From: Balanoglossus misakiensis
Lineage: Eukaryota > Hemichordata
Direction of reading: 5' to 3'
Length of the DNA stretch: 64,000 nt
Assembly (NCBI GenBank): GCA_040954595.2
Contig: CM082577.2
Coordinates: 9,486,001 to 9,550,000 of the forward strand
The notes under the pieces were generated by a model. That model made no database searches. It was not told where the DNA came from and saw only the letters and a list, made by a program, of their open reading frames with translations. Below are positions 32,401 to 44,900 of this stretch, piece by piece (the stretch's first letter is position 1; the number at the start of each line of letters is the position of its first letter). The translations under genes were made by a program, and so were the position numbers.

Positions 32401-33860
32401 TTATTAGTGTGTGGTCAAGGTCTGTTAGCTCCTTTCATATACATGTACACACACATTCCTGCATATTTCAAATTTTCATCTCAACTAACCTGAACATGCA
32501 TTGGCCACTGGGTCGATGACAAAACTGTCATCTCATCCCTCTCCCCTGGCTTGACAACGCAGCTCTGTGTCTCCATGTAGTAATGGCTCTGAGCACCAAC
32601 GTACACTTCACCTTCAACCACGTGGTCGGATTTCTCTAATTCCGATTCCACGTTTCCTTCTTCAAGGAGTCTGGCGGGTTGGTAGAATGAGTTTTGCTTT
32701 ATTGCATCCTATGGAAGAACGCAGAGCGAATTGTAGCTGAGCATAATGTCTGAAATAAGACCCATGCGTTACTCTAATATCGCACGTAATCACTGATACA
32801 GTCTCGCATGCATGTGCAAATAATTTATATAAACCTTTGAACGGAATTTTGCCCTTGCATTAATTATAACCTCCCCTGTGAAGCACATATTTTTAATCTA
32901 ACATTTAGCTATGTATAACTTAATTATGTTCTCCACATGTTTCCTCCCGCAATGACTGATACAAGACGTCACTGTCGATGGCATACTCTCTGTTTGATTA
33001 ATGATACCGAGAACGTCACAGAAGATCTTTGGTGGAATGAAATCAGTCAAGACATGTCTGCAAAACGACTACCAGATGTTTTCTTATGAAGTGCATTGTC
33101 CTTGTCCATCAAATCGCAGAATAAATGTATTTGCATTATGTAGGTGGCAGTAGTAATTTGTGCCAACTTTGTGTGAAATCTGTCTTGGGCATGACAGCTA
33201 GTGTAGTACATCTTGACAGGAAAAAACACGAAGGAATCGCTCCACGCATGTTACAGTATAACGGCCACGGATTGACAGAGGGAGGAAGGACGTAGAAAGA
33301 CAGACAGGTCACCCGTACTACGTCCACAGCAAATACCTTTATGGTCAGTATGTAGTCCTTGTCCTCATAAACAACGTTGACGAGTTTAACTGCCTTGCGG
33401 GCCATTTCTGGCGACTCGGCATATATCGCTCCAATAGGCTGACCAACATGAATCACCTGAATTGAAATTGATAAAACATGCCGACCATGTTATACAAATT
33501 ATAACGACACGACAGTCTAGGCACGACAGAATATTCAGTACATGTCATTCTTCTACAATAGTACACTGCAAATATCAAAATTTGCATTTCAGTTTTTAGG
33601 GCTAACATCTTCATTCCACACTTCTACTTACTTTATCTGTAGGAAAGGTTTCCGTATCTTCATCTGACGGATTGGGAGCAGGCCAAGAGTTCGTGCCAGG
33701 GACATCAGTAGCATCTATGTAACCGCAGACACCATCCAAGGACAATGCAGCTGAAGTGTCAACAGATCTATCGAGGAGATACATAGACAGGAGATTATTA
33801 TCACCTATCTGATCACCTAGTTCACCTAAATGTGTGTCTGCCTGCCTGTATCGGTCTGCA

Positions 33861-33901
<41 letters not shown>

Positions 33902-36900
33902 GCCTGCCTGCCAAAACCATCATGTATATCCACGAAACGTTGATGTTCTCAACATACATGAATGTTTTTTCCTCCTTTATACTTTTACACAGAACGTTCT
34001 CAAATACTTGAAAGATAACTGTAATGTTTTATCAGATTCTCGTTCCCTTTTGGTGCTGACAAAGACTGTCTATCATCATCTAATGAACATCTTAAAGACT
34101 TCATGTATTCAGACATCACAGGCAATGACATACTATGACCTTGCTATACATTACAGGCAACGTTAACGTTAATCTATACTCACATTATTTCGGCATGTGG
34201 TCGAGTACTGAACACCACCACCAGATGCAGTTCACCTAGTGATGTTAGAATAATAATTACTATTACACAAAATATATTGGAAGTGCCTATCTCAATTTTG
34301 TTTAGGTTATAGTAACTTACAATAATCATTTTCTCCCTAAACACTTAATATATTTTGGGCATCGATTTCCATATAGGCTTTATATAGAGTTTCATTTCCA
34401 TAAAGGCTTTATATAGAGTTTCATACCTAAATCATTACCGTTTTAGGGAGACGACATAACGTCAGAGTAGGACCCGCGCACAGGGCCATTAACATACACT
34501 TTATCCCCCCCCCCCCCCCCCGTTCTTAAAATGTGTGCCACGCAGCTTTACCTGGTTCTTCGTGAACATCATCACAGAATACGGCTTCACCGGTTACGAG
34601 CTGAAGTCCAGATTCGATCATCAGTGGGCGACCAACTGGATCAATGGTTGGTTGTCCCGCAGGAACATCCTACGAATGATGTTCTGGTTAGAGCCATATT
34701 GCGAGATATGTACACCCATCCATCCATCTACATGTATCTGTCTCTGTCTTCCTTGCGTCCGTCCGTCTGACTGCCTGTCTGTCCGCCACTCTGTTTAGTT
34801 ATCTGCCAGTCTGCGGATTATTTAATCCACTAATATTGTCCAACACCTACCTGATAAAGTTGAGTGGAGGAGGCAGCCGGTTTTTCTGCGTCCAATAACA
34901 CTGATTTGTTAGCACTTGAAACCAACTGAGCCTCTGCACAGCCAGCGTGCTTCTGGTGTGAAAGAAAAATAAGGCATCATATAACACCAACGTATTACCA
35001 GTTTAACTTGTTCTCCTCCCAGGATCTTTGTTAAATCATATAGTGTCTGAAGGACCATTGTAAAAACTGCAACTTCTCAAACTAAATAAGCTTCAGGAAA
35101 AGGGGCAAATATATTGAAAGCCATATCGCAGATCGTTTTATAATAATTCCCAAAATTTTTTTACAGATCAGATGGTTATACGACAGAGCCAGTCGTGTCG
35201 ATCTGTCATATTTTCTCAAACTGTGTGCAAACGTATAAATAATGATGTACAAACATTATTACTAACCATCTTATCACTGACCTCATTCTGCACCTTCAGG
35301 TAGAACTTAAAGAAGAAGCTTTGAAGTAAAGCTTTCCTGTATTCAACCATTCCACCGTTTGGTGACAGTGGAAGTTCAGTAATGAGCATGGATTGGACAT
35401 CCTTCAGCAAACTTTCATTCCAGTTCCTTGTGAAAAAATGAGAGAATCACTTTTCTGGTTCTAATTTACATGCAAAATACAACGCCACATGAGTTGCAAC
35501 GATGACCTCATGACAGCCTACATAACTAATAACTATAGATTATATTGTAAATGATTGCTGACATTTACGATGATTAAACATGTTTAGATTAAAGGGTAAA
35601 AACAAGTTTAAAAGATCGACCACGACCTTACCTGCCAACCATTTTCTCCGACAGCTTGGTAGCCATGACAACACAAGGTCCTGTTCCTCCAAAACTCAGA
35701 GCAGCTTCTTGGACAACATCTGAATTCTCCTCAAACCGTATTCGGAAACCTGCACTCACCACGGCGACTTCCGTGTCACGGCGGTGAACTTGTTTTTTGA
35801 CCTTATACCCAGCGAAGAATTCGCTCTTAACACGAGAAAATGTTCGGAGAATACAAAAGTGAGATTTTCGAGCACATGATTTACACAGGTTTAAGTTCTG
35901 GCAAGTTCAAAGTTAAGGTCTAAACGATATTTCACCACAACACGTGATTAATAATCAACATATGGATACTACTAACCTTGGCCGAAATAGGAATGGTTAA
36001 AGACACTAGTATTTCATCTTGCTTCAAACAGGTTTCCCTGTACCCGATGAAGAAGGACTGGTCAAGGGGCTGGGTACGATTTCCTCCTACAAAATAGGGT
36101 TGATGGTTATGTCATAATAATGTAATAATCAACTATTTACTTTCAAGACACATAACATTGAAACGTATCCAGACATAGAAAACACGTATTGAGAAAGAGT
36201 ACACAAAGGTAAATGAAGACCATTGGCAAATTGTACTCATAACATGCAGAGTGAGCAGCGACGTGACACCAACCCTTCAGAGATGTAATAGTAACTGTAG
36301 CCCCTGCCGCCATCAATAATGGGATGAGATCAGACAAGGGACTTGCCGACATGATGTGACTACCAATTCCCTGTGAAAGACAACATGAGAATTAAGGACG
36401 CTTTATCTCCTTTTTAAAATTTTAAGAAAAGATACTATTTTGATAACATTTTCTCGAAATTTTACTGCTATGAAATGTGGGAACCATGTAATGCCTTAGG
36501 GTAGTCTCCAGCCAGGATTGAACTGATCAGATTAAATATGCTATTTTCTTTGTAACACAGGAAAATGAATATAGTATCCCCAGTTTGCGTTCGACCGACA
36601 TTGCAGCAATCAGGTTCCAATACAAACAGAATTTTATCAATGAACTACCAGAATTTCAGAGAAACACAACTTACAGACACGTTTCTCAGTTGGCAGTCTC
36701 CAACCTGGTGTAGCATTTTCAGCAATTCCGAATACACTTGAACGTTTGAGCCTGAAATAGCAGGTACAGGAATATTACAAAAAATCGACGGCAAATTATC
36801 GTTTTCTCTGGTGGGTATAGAAAGGTACAAAAATGGTTATACTAAACCAGCAAACTGTGAACTGTATTTGACTATGTTTGCTTTTCCAATTGACTCTTTC

Positions 36901-39900
36901 AGTTCCATTGAAGACAGTATGCTTGAGGAACACAACACTTTTAGTGCTGACTTGTTAACGATGTACTCACTTGGTAGTTCTTCGACACGTTCCTTCAACA
37001 CTTCACACATGCGACTCAGTGTAACAGACGAACCCAGGGTGATTGCGTCATCGGTGACAACAGCTTGACACAGTTCTGTCACGTGAGACACCGACAGCAG
37101 GGTTTTGTGTTGGATCTTTTTTATTTGAGGATCAAATCCTGCAATCATTTAGAGAAAATATTGGATGACTGCATGTCTTTCTGTACAAAAATGGTTACTG
37201 TGGATACATCGAGTAAATGAACCAACATTGTGCCCTCAATTTTAGCAGTATATAACATTTATACTACAAATTCATATGAACACACGAAAATATTGTCACT
37301 TGAGGTCTGCTATCTACCATTCTCTTGTTCAAATACAGTTACAATAGAAGGTACCCTTACCAACTTCGGCATTTCCAACGACAAGAACGGCATCGGGCAT
37401 TTCTGACTTCAATCGTAGAAGGTCGTTCAGTGTCGTCGGTCGCAACCAGGTTGTTGTCTTGCCGGTAAAGCGTACAAGTCCAGAATTGTACCCATCATTT
37501 AACTAAACAACAAGTGATGGAGAAGTCAAGTAACCAGTTCGATACTGCACTCAGTATTATGAAAACATATAGTTGATCACAGTGTTAATGATAACGGTGA
37601 ATGTCCTTCTATGTTTGAGATTGAAGAGTAAATGAGTATGGTTTTCACAGAAATCGTACAGCCTGGGATTTGTCGTATTCTAAATTCAGATGGCACAGCA
37701 AGAAATACTCCTTGTTGTAATTACCTGCAATTCGGAGGGAAATATAGGTTCTTGTGTTGGATCATACGGCGCAAAATCACTTGGCTTGAAAAGTCCGGAC
37801 ACCATCTGAAAAGAAGTGGACGGTATGGTAAAATATTTCACTTGTGCTACATTGACCGTTTCCAAAGTAGATAAATTCAACAACATGCTGATGGCAATAC
37901 ACGTTGCTCATTTTGTGACATGGCGTTTGCCAGTTAACTTCGTGGATCAACAAAAAGACGCGGCTATATTCCACGGTTGTTTATGAATTCCATTCAATCT
38001 AAAGTGGAGAAATATTTATTATACTATGTGGTAAATACCCTCATCAAAGCTTACTCCAGACGAGAAAATCCATCGGACTTTCCCGTCTAAGCTATACCCA
38101 TGCAGAAAGGGAAGAAACCAAATCGCGGAATGTGTTTGCTAGGAATTCATCACTTCTCTTTATACTCACATCGCTGTCTTCTCCTCCCGAACCCTGACAT
38201 GCTGATGGGTTTCCACAGCAACCGCTCTAAAACAAGGATTTATATATGAAGACAAAAAATCAATTGTTCGCCATACAGCTTTTAATAAACTGAGATAGAA
38301 ATTTCAAAACAAGATTGCTTTTCATTGTATTTGAACATTCATATGGTTATTTGTCCTGTATGTATATGATTATATGTTAATTAAATAATATACTTATGTA
38401 CTTCAGTGAATGTTTGCAATCCTTCCAATATCGGTCGATACCCAGTGCATCGACACAGATTTCCAGTCAGAGAACACTGGATGTCAGCAAAGTGTGGTTG
38501 CGGATTATTTCGTAGCAGTGTGTACATGGACATCACCATTCCGGGAGTACAGAATCCACACTGTAGCCCATGGGCCTTTGCAAGACGTTCCTGCACTGGA
38601 TGCAGTTTCGTTCTTGTTGAACCGATTCCTTCCACTGTAGTCACGGCCATGCCATGTACAGCGCAGATGGGAGTGTAGCAGGCATTGACAGCGTGGTGTC
38701 TTAAGGTCAGCATTGTCATAGGAAAACCAGCGAATGGACAAACACCCTGACCTGTTCAATCATTGTTTAATATATGATTTTCTAATAGAGTTTGACAGTA
38801 GTCTAAGATCAATTAGTTGACATTGGAGTACTATGTACTGTGACAGTCTACTTTGTATTGCATTGCATTGCATTGCATTGCATTGCATTGCATTGCATTG
38901 CATTGCATTGCATTGTATTGTATTGTATTGTATTGTATTGTATTGTATTGTATTGTATTGTATTGTATTGTATTGTATTGTATTGTATTGTATTGTATTG
39001 TATTGTATTGTGTTGTGTTGTGTTGTGTTGTGTTGTATTGTATCGTATCGTATCGTGTCGTGTCGTATCGTATCGTATCTTATCGTACCGTATAGTTTCG
39101 TATCGTATCGTATCATATTGTATTGTATTGTATTGAGATAAACAGTGCTACACTACTACTTGCTTGTTGTCTGTAAAGGTCTCTATAAGTTATAAATCGC
39201 CTAAATGTCAAAGAAAAACGACATATATAGAAAGTCACTGTCTAATACTCCGAATACTTGTAAACATCCTCTCAACTAGGTAATTTGAACACATTCTCAC
39301 AAACTGTATACTGCCATTAATAGCTCTAAATGAAGTACCCTGCACCTAACACATAAATGTCCAAGGTAATCGTAGGTCAAGATCTAATTGAAGTGGATAC
39401 AGTATCTTCTTTTGTAGGTTGTCATATCTTGATAGCATGACAGTACATGCGCCGCAGCCGCCTTCACCACAGCTGTATTTACTTCCTTTCAAATATACTG
39501 TGATGTTGTCAAGGAAACGGTCCGAGAAAATGTTTCATATACATGTACTTATCACCCAATAAAAGAGAGTGGTTACATTTTCCCATAATTGACGATCTTT
39601 CTGAATATACAAACAAGGATACACTTTCTTCTGAGGTATGATAACAGTGACACCTCAGGATCTACGTGGTGGTCCACAACCTGAGAAAATTAGTACAATT
39701 GATATATCACCGACTCTAGGTAAATATCCATAGAAAATGGGAACGTAAATGTACACATGTTGATTTGTGCAATATCGCACTACGATTGAAACCCCAGTTG
39801 ACAATTTCAAAACTTATTTCTTTTGAAACGTGGGGCATGGTCGCTATTTTGACCTTTTGTGATATCGAGAATGACTGTATAATTTTTACATGGAGTCACG

Positions 39901-40354
39901 CACTGTACACAATGATGTTGATGGATGTTTTCAAATTGCCAAATTTATAATAACCCCTTTGCTGTGTCATTACGCCCACCGAAATATAATATCTGTTCTT
40001 GCCATCTGAACTTGTGTACCAAATTTGACTTGAATCCATTCAGCCGTCTTGAGATACGTGTATCATGTAAACAGACAGACAGACACACAGAAATCGGCAC
40101 GACATAATGAGCTCACGTACGTGTGTTAACCCCCGGAGCTAAAATGCTATATGACCCATATTTCAAGCTGGACCTTGAGTTACATGTTTTTCCCAGGCAC
40201 CCGTCGTCCGTACTCTATGGCCTCTACCAGGTAGCAGGTAAAAGCCTCGTCACTATATCGAAGAGATCCAACCTACCTTACGTCCGTTCACAAAGAAAAT
40301 AAACGCGTCTTCCGTAGCGACCGGAGCGCCGCCATTTGAAGTTGAACGAGCCAT
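26472..40354 (-). CDS. Molybdenum-flavin hydroxylase, XDH/aldehyde-oxidase family, tandem copy A
   Basis: Homodimer-type molybdoflavoenzyme hydroxylating N-heterocycles or aldehydes. Exons: 40277-40354, 39623-39680, 39401-39497, 38402-38699, 38170-38226, 37725-37805, 37361-37502, 36971-37138, 36675-36751, 36274-36370, 35977-36086, 35632-35825, 35267-35426, 34851-34949, 34552-34669, 34184-34235, 33632-33767, 33337-33456, 32490-32708, 31921-32054, 31483-31657, 30730-30921, 30068-30216, 29729-29810, 29355-29579, 29073-29147, 28505-28557, 28055-28241, 27643-27831, 26752-26925, 26472-26513; 1345 residues (human XDH is 1333). Domains: 2Fe-2S cluster with Cys55/60/63/85, second cluster CGFCTPG...[11 protein letters not shown] domain (VVGNAEVG), molybdenum domain with Gln781 (STQ), Glu816 (GGKE) and Glu1278 (GVGE). 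The C-terminus DFFVRP lies on a 42-nt exon; reading through exon 30 would give a false stop. The purine-clamp residues are altered (see findings). It resembles XDH in length more than in active site, so a specific XDH name is not given. Confidence 0.92.
30259..30385. mobile_element. Fold-back element, family aatcagatgtagggaacggc
   Basis: Long hairpin: ccaatctgat, aatcagatgtagggaacggc, then a stem containing tacttacgcggtacgg and its complement, closing with gattgg. The outer arms match the element at 60354-60458 while the inner stem differs. It lies in the copy A intron between exons ending 30730 and starting 30216. Confidence 0.8.
31049..31391. mobile_element. MITE with about 25-bp inverted ends, apparent TA target duplication
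   Basis: Left end agggacaaagtctctctctt and right end, reversed, agggacaaagtctgtctctc are near-perfect inverted repeats with TA dinucleotides immediately outside. The inside also folds: caccaaaatgaataatcg pairs with catttattcattttgggcg. TA duplication and size fit a Tc1/mariner-type non-autonomous element. It lies in the intron between exons 21 and 22 of copy A. Confidence 0.75.
33838..33909. repeat. (gtct)n microsatellite
   Basis: Tetranucleotide tctg units with tgcctgcc ends, in a copy A intron. Confidence 0.9.
38857..39135. repeat. Pentanucleotide satellite (cattg/tattg)n in phased variant blocks
   Basis: About 55 pentamers in sequence blocks: cattg, then tattg, then tgttg, then tatcg/tgtcg mixtures, then tattg. 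It lies in the intron between exons 3 and 4 of copy A; the orthologous intron of copy B has no such array. Confidence 0.95.
39985..40110. repeat. Probable dispersed repeat tail in copy A intron 1
   Basis: Contains gtaccaaatttgacttgaat, ccattcagccgtcttgagat and cagacagacagacacacag, a layout typical of dispersed invertebrate repeats. No second copy is visible in the window. Confidence 0.3.
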
Positions 40355-41982
40355 GTTCAGTGAACTGGGTATAGGGCAGGTGCAATGGTGACCCCGAGTG
40401 TCACATAAAAGTGTATCGATCTAGGCCTATCACCTTTGTGTGACACAGGTGTACGCTTGCTTATCGGGAGTATTCGACAAATGACCTTGAGCAATACTAC
40501 GCTGTACCTCTGCCGAAAACTCGGAAACGGTGCCCTTTAAAGTAGTCGTTCGCACGAGAAAACACAGACACGAAATTAGCACTTGCAAAACAGTCGTCAG
40601 GGATGACAGGTATGGGAGTAATTAGCATAAGCCAGTGTCATTCGTCGACTCCGGGCTTTGTCTCGGCTGGGGTCTTTGTGACCCGTTTGTGGGTCTACTG
40701 CCTGCAGGTCATAGGGTAAAGCTAGGGTTCTAGACCCATAAGGGGGGAGGGGGGACTTGCGGACATAAAGGGGAAACCAACATTACATATCTGTAAAGAT
40801 TTCAGTGCGCCCTTGTACATTGTACGATATAATATATATATATTTCAGCATACAGTTTGGGTGCAGGGGTATCACAACGTCTGTTTTCCTTAATTGCATA
40901 TGTCTTGACTGCTTGTGATAACCTACAGAATTCCCTGTATTTTTGTTTACTTTACTCATTCCAACAATCGGCCGATGCAGCAGGGTGGAATGAAAAACGC
41001 CCAATTTTAAGGATTTAAAAAATATAGGATTCAGCACTGAGTAAAAATCTGGCGCAGTCTCAATCGTCCAGACCCGACAAGGATATCAAATGGTCCGCCC
41101 CTCAACTCACGTCGACCTCGATTAAACACAGCTTGGGGCAAGGTCATCTTTGGTTCGCTGTTGGAAATCGGGTCAGCGGTGGGGTGGTTAGGAGTGTCAA
41201 ATGGCTCAGGCAATGAGTATAGCGCTATAGGCAGGGAAAATTATAAAATTTGTTGTATTAGTTCAATAAAAATTGTGACTTTTATAGTGAACATGTAAGC
41301 TCGGCGTCTTTGATCTTGACAGCCTTTTTGAAACTCTTGCAAAAGCTTGTGTGTGTGTGTGTGTGTGTGTGTGTCTGATCACGTGATGCTGAAGGTGACA
41401 AGAACTTAAATTGGTTCCCTGCCCCATTCCCGCAGCTGGTAAAAAGGAAAGGTTCGGGTATACATGTAGACTATTGTTAATACGAACATCGTGAGTGGAC
41501 GACAGCTATTTCCAATATTACAACCTCGAAGTTTGAGTTTGTTTTCCAGACAAAATATGCTTTGGCAAAGTAGAATGAAAAATACTACTCATCGAACTCT
41601 GGAATTTTAATAGAATTTAAAATTAACTTCAAAAAACATTTAATGTTATTAATTATCATGATTTGATACATTTTCAAATATTAAACATCAGCTATTGTTT
41701 TTGATCTATACATATGGCTATTTTTGCATTCACAATTCGTTCTTCCTGGTCTGGTCTCTATTTTTTCTTATTTGTATGTACTTTATCATTTGTTTTGCTC
41801 TATAGTCAGTATGTAAACCTTCACTTCTGCAATCATATTCAACCACGGTAGATACGCCAGGTGGTTACAGAATTAGGGTCTAACCAATCACGTTTAACTA
41901 TGGTAGATACGCCAGGTGGCAACAGAATTAGGGTCTAACCAATCACGTTCAACCACGGTAGATAAGCCAGGTGGTGACAGAA
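40355..41982. other. Intergenic between copy A start and copy B stop
   Basis: About 1.6 kb serving as promoter side of copy A and 3' side of copy B. It contains a (gt)n run (about 41345-41375), a partial relative of the 57185-57288 element (ggttccctgccccattcccg near 41411) and the 55-bp tandem repeat touching the copy B stop codon. No gene seen. Confidence 0.5.
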
Positions 41983-41995
41983 TTATGGTCTAACG
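41831..41995. repeat. Three tandem 55-bp units at the 3' end of copy B
   Basis: Units start at 41831 (aatcatattcaacc), 41886 (aatcacgtttaact) and 41941 (aatcacgttcaacc), each with ggtagata, gccaggtgg, cagaatta and ggtctaac. The last unit overlaps the final 13 nt of the copy B coding sequence, including the stop codon, so the others duplicate a coding/3' UTR junction. Confidence 0.9.
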
Positions 41996-44900
41996 AAAAA
42001 GTCAGAGTCAGCAGCAGATTGTTGTTGTTCCTGAAAGGAAACAAAAGGAGAAGTTTGTGGTTCAGTACAGGACGAAAATGGGATATTGGGTATACATGCA
42101 AACGTTAGACAAATTACTGGGATACTATTAACGTGTGTGAAATACTGCAGCCAATTGTGACAGTCATGTACATCAAGCACTTACAGTTAGTCAATCAGCA
42201 GGAATCCCCAACAATTTGAAAATGTATAGGCTAAACGATTAACGGTATTGTCAGAATGAGTTCATTCTTTCGGTTACATATAGTATTCCCATTACCTTAT
42301 CTTTCCCTGGGAAGTTGTCAGCACACGCAAGTCGGATCCTTTCCGGAGTCGCGGGACTGTCTAATCTGAAGTGTCCGTCCACTCCAGCATCGACTCTGGC
42401 GGAGGATATGGCATCCTTTATGGCCAGGAAAGCCGCAAAGGCAAGGAGGACTGAGGCTTCTCCAACACCCTGGGTTTTATCACAAAAAAAGACAATAAAA
42501 GATCGACATTTACATCAACAGAAGTCTCTCTGTCAATCGATGACACCATCTAATATACCCCTATACATTAGAATTTAAACATTTGGTGTCAAAATCATTT
42601 CAGAAACTACAGTATACTAGCATCATATCGTAGTATACATTTTACTGAGTACCAAATATCACTGTTGTCAACCGTTATTATACAGACGACCACTACAACA
42701 GCACCAATACACAAAAGTATGCAAAATACATAAGCATATAACTATTGAAGCATTGTAAACATTAAAAGAACGTTTTTGCGGATTTCAAGAACTGTATGAA
42801 TGTTCATAACAATATTCGTGTGTCTTACGATTGTAAACAGCCAATCACTGTTTGATAAACGATGTCCTTATATAGCAAATATTGCAACACCCCTAGTCTT
42901 CCAGGCTTCAAACGTTGTCACCAACACTAACCGTTATAGAACCTTCGTCCAACAACTACACTCACCTTCGAGGAATACACCCCAACTTTGCACGGCGCAC
43001 CTTTCAGCAGCGTCACATTCAACTGGCTCGGGATATCACCAATCTGAGGTACCCTGTACATCCCAGGACCCTTTGTCAACAGTTTGCCCTGATTGGAATA
43101 TCGCAGTTCCTCTAACGCGTACAATCCATAACCCTGCATAAATCCACCTTCGATCTGCCAGAAAATTAAATGTATCTCTCAATTGATGAAGTACAATGGC
43201 GAGCTAGAATAAAACAATGACGTTTTATTTCAGGTTCTCTCAAACAATTTATCGTTGGACTTTCTTTATCATAATTATGAACTTGCCTTCTTAAATTTAT
43301 AGGCTAGGATTATCAATATAGGGAGCTTATCATTCGTCACCCTTATAAAGCATTATTGGTATAGCAAATGCTTTTTTACCTGTCCTATGTCTACAGCTGG
43401 ATTCAGGCTCTCGCCAAGGTCCATCACCAAGTCAGTTCGCTTCAACTGGTGATCCCCAGTCAAGCAGTCTACCTCCACTTCACAACATCCAGCCCCGTAG
43501 TTGAAATAGTACTGGCAAATGCTGTCCTTGACATTGTCCCAGTCATAGCCGACATGTTCTGGATATCTATACAAGAAGTTAAAGCGACGAAAATGGTCAA
43601 CGAGTGTTTTATGCACACTGTATTAAATGTTATCAGTGGGGCAAGTAATGATTTGGTATTTCTGTTTGTTTTTCTTTACACATACATGTATTTAAGGTAC
43701 AACTATACTAAACTTACGTCATTTTCTTCTCTTGAAAATGAGAGCTCATACATACTGTACTATACAGTACATTATGGCATGTAATTTTTAGTTTTGGCAA
43801 TCGCCATTATTGCATGTAAGTTTTATTGAAGATATCTTCGTATGGAAGCCAGGTTCATTATTAAATGTCCATAATTTATATTTCTTATCCACACTGTCTT
43901 TCATGGCAAGAATAATTTACGTATGCACTTACTTGTAAAATCCAGACGTGGATAGACTGACCCTTTTCATGTAAGCTGCATTCACCTGAAACAAAATGGA
44001 ATCACTGTAAAATTGCATCACCCTGGATGTATTAACGTTTTGGCCCTCTTTTATTTGATCGTAGAATACACGAAAGCAGTGAAAGATCAACAGATGTGGG
44101 TTATTATTTGAGTTCGACAAAAAGTGTAATAATAATATGGGTATACACAATAGACATTGTATAGCCATGTAAGCAACATTTAATCACTGCAGTTAGGAAC
44201 CTAGGTATACCGTACACTCCGATCGGCCATGAACAAAAGTGTATTACGCTTGTAAAGTGTTGTATTAGATTTACTCACCCAGTCTTTCCAGGATCCCTTG
44301 GGATTCTCAGACATAAATGGCTCCAGTCTCTTTAGAAGGGTTTCACAAGCATTCTGTGAGCGCAATTACACACAGAGGTAATGAAGAAAGACAATAAACA
44401 TGTTTTTTAGTTTTGAATGCATCATACATTACATGAATACCAAATTGATCGCTACATAGAAACCACATTCTCCCACCATACACATAATTTAATCGATACT
44501 TCAGATAGGAATATTTCATTAACATGAGTTCCTACGCGTAAGTTTTTGATTATACAAGTTGTTTCACTTTTCTTTTCTTGTCCCCACCAAACACAATGTT
44601 TGACATCCTACAGCAAAGTGTCCAGGCCTCACCTTCACAGAATTTCCATGCAAGTCAGTCCCGGCCGAGCCACCTGTTGTGGGATTGTTCGGTGCCTTGT
44701 CCGTGCTGGTCTCATTGATGTGTATAAGTTCTGGGGGTATGCGCAGAGCACGGCTGGCAATTTGCACAGTTTTAGTGAACAGACCCTGGCCCATCTCTAT
44801 GCCGCCATGGCTGATCAGCACCGATCCATCCAGGTAGATGTGAACAAGTGATGTGGCCTTAAAAGGACAAACATAACAATCCATTATTGAGAGTCATATA

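Noticed and set aside
38760-39141. Cys-Ile-Val and Asn-Thr-Ile-Gln repeat proteins
   Set aside because: Translations of the pentanucleotide satellite within an intron.
41831-41995. CRISPR-like repeat array
   Set aside because: Head-to-tail copies with no unique spacers, in animal DNA.
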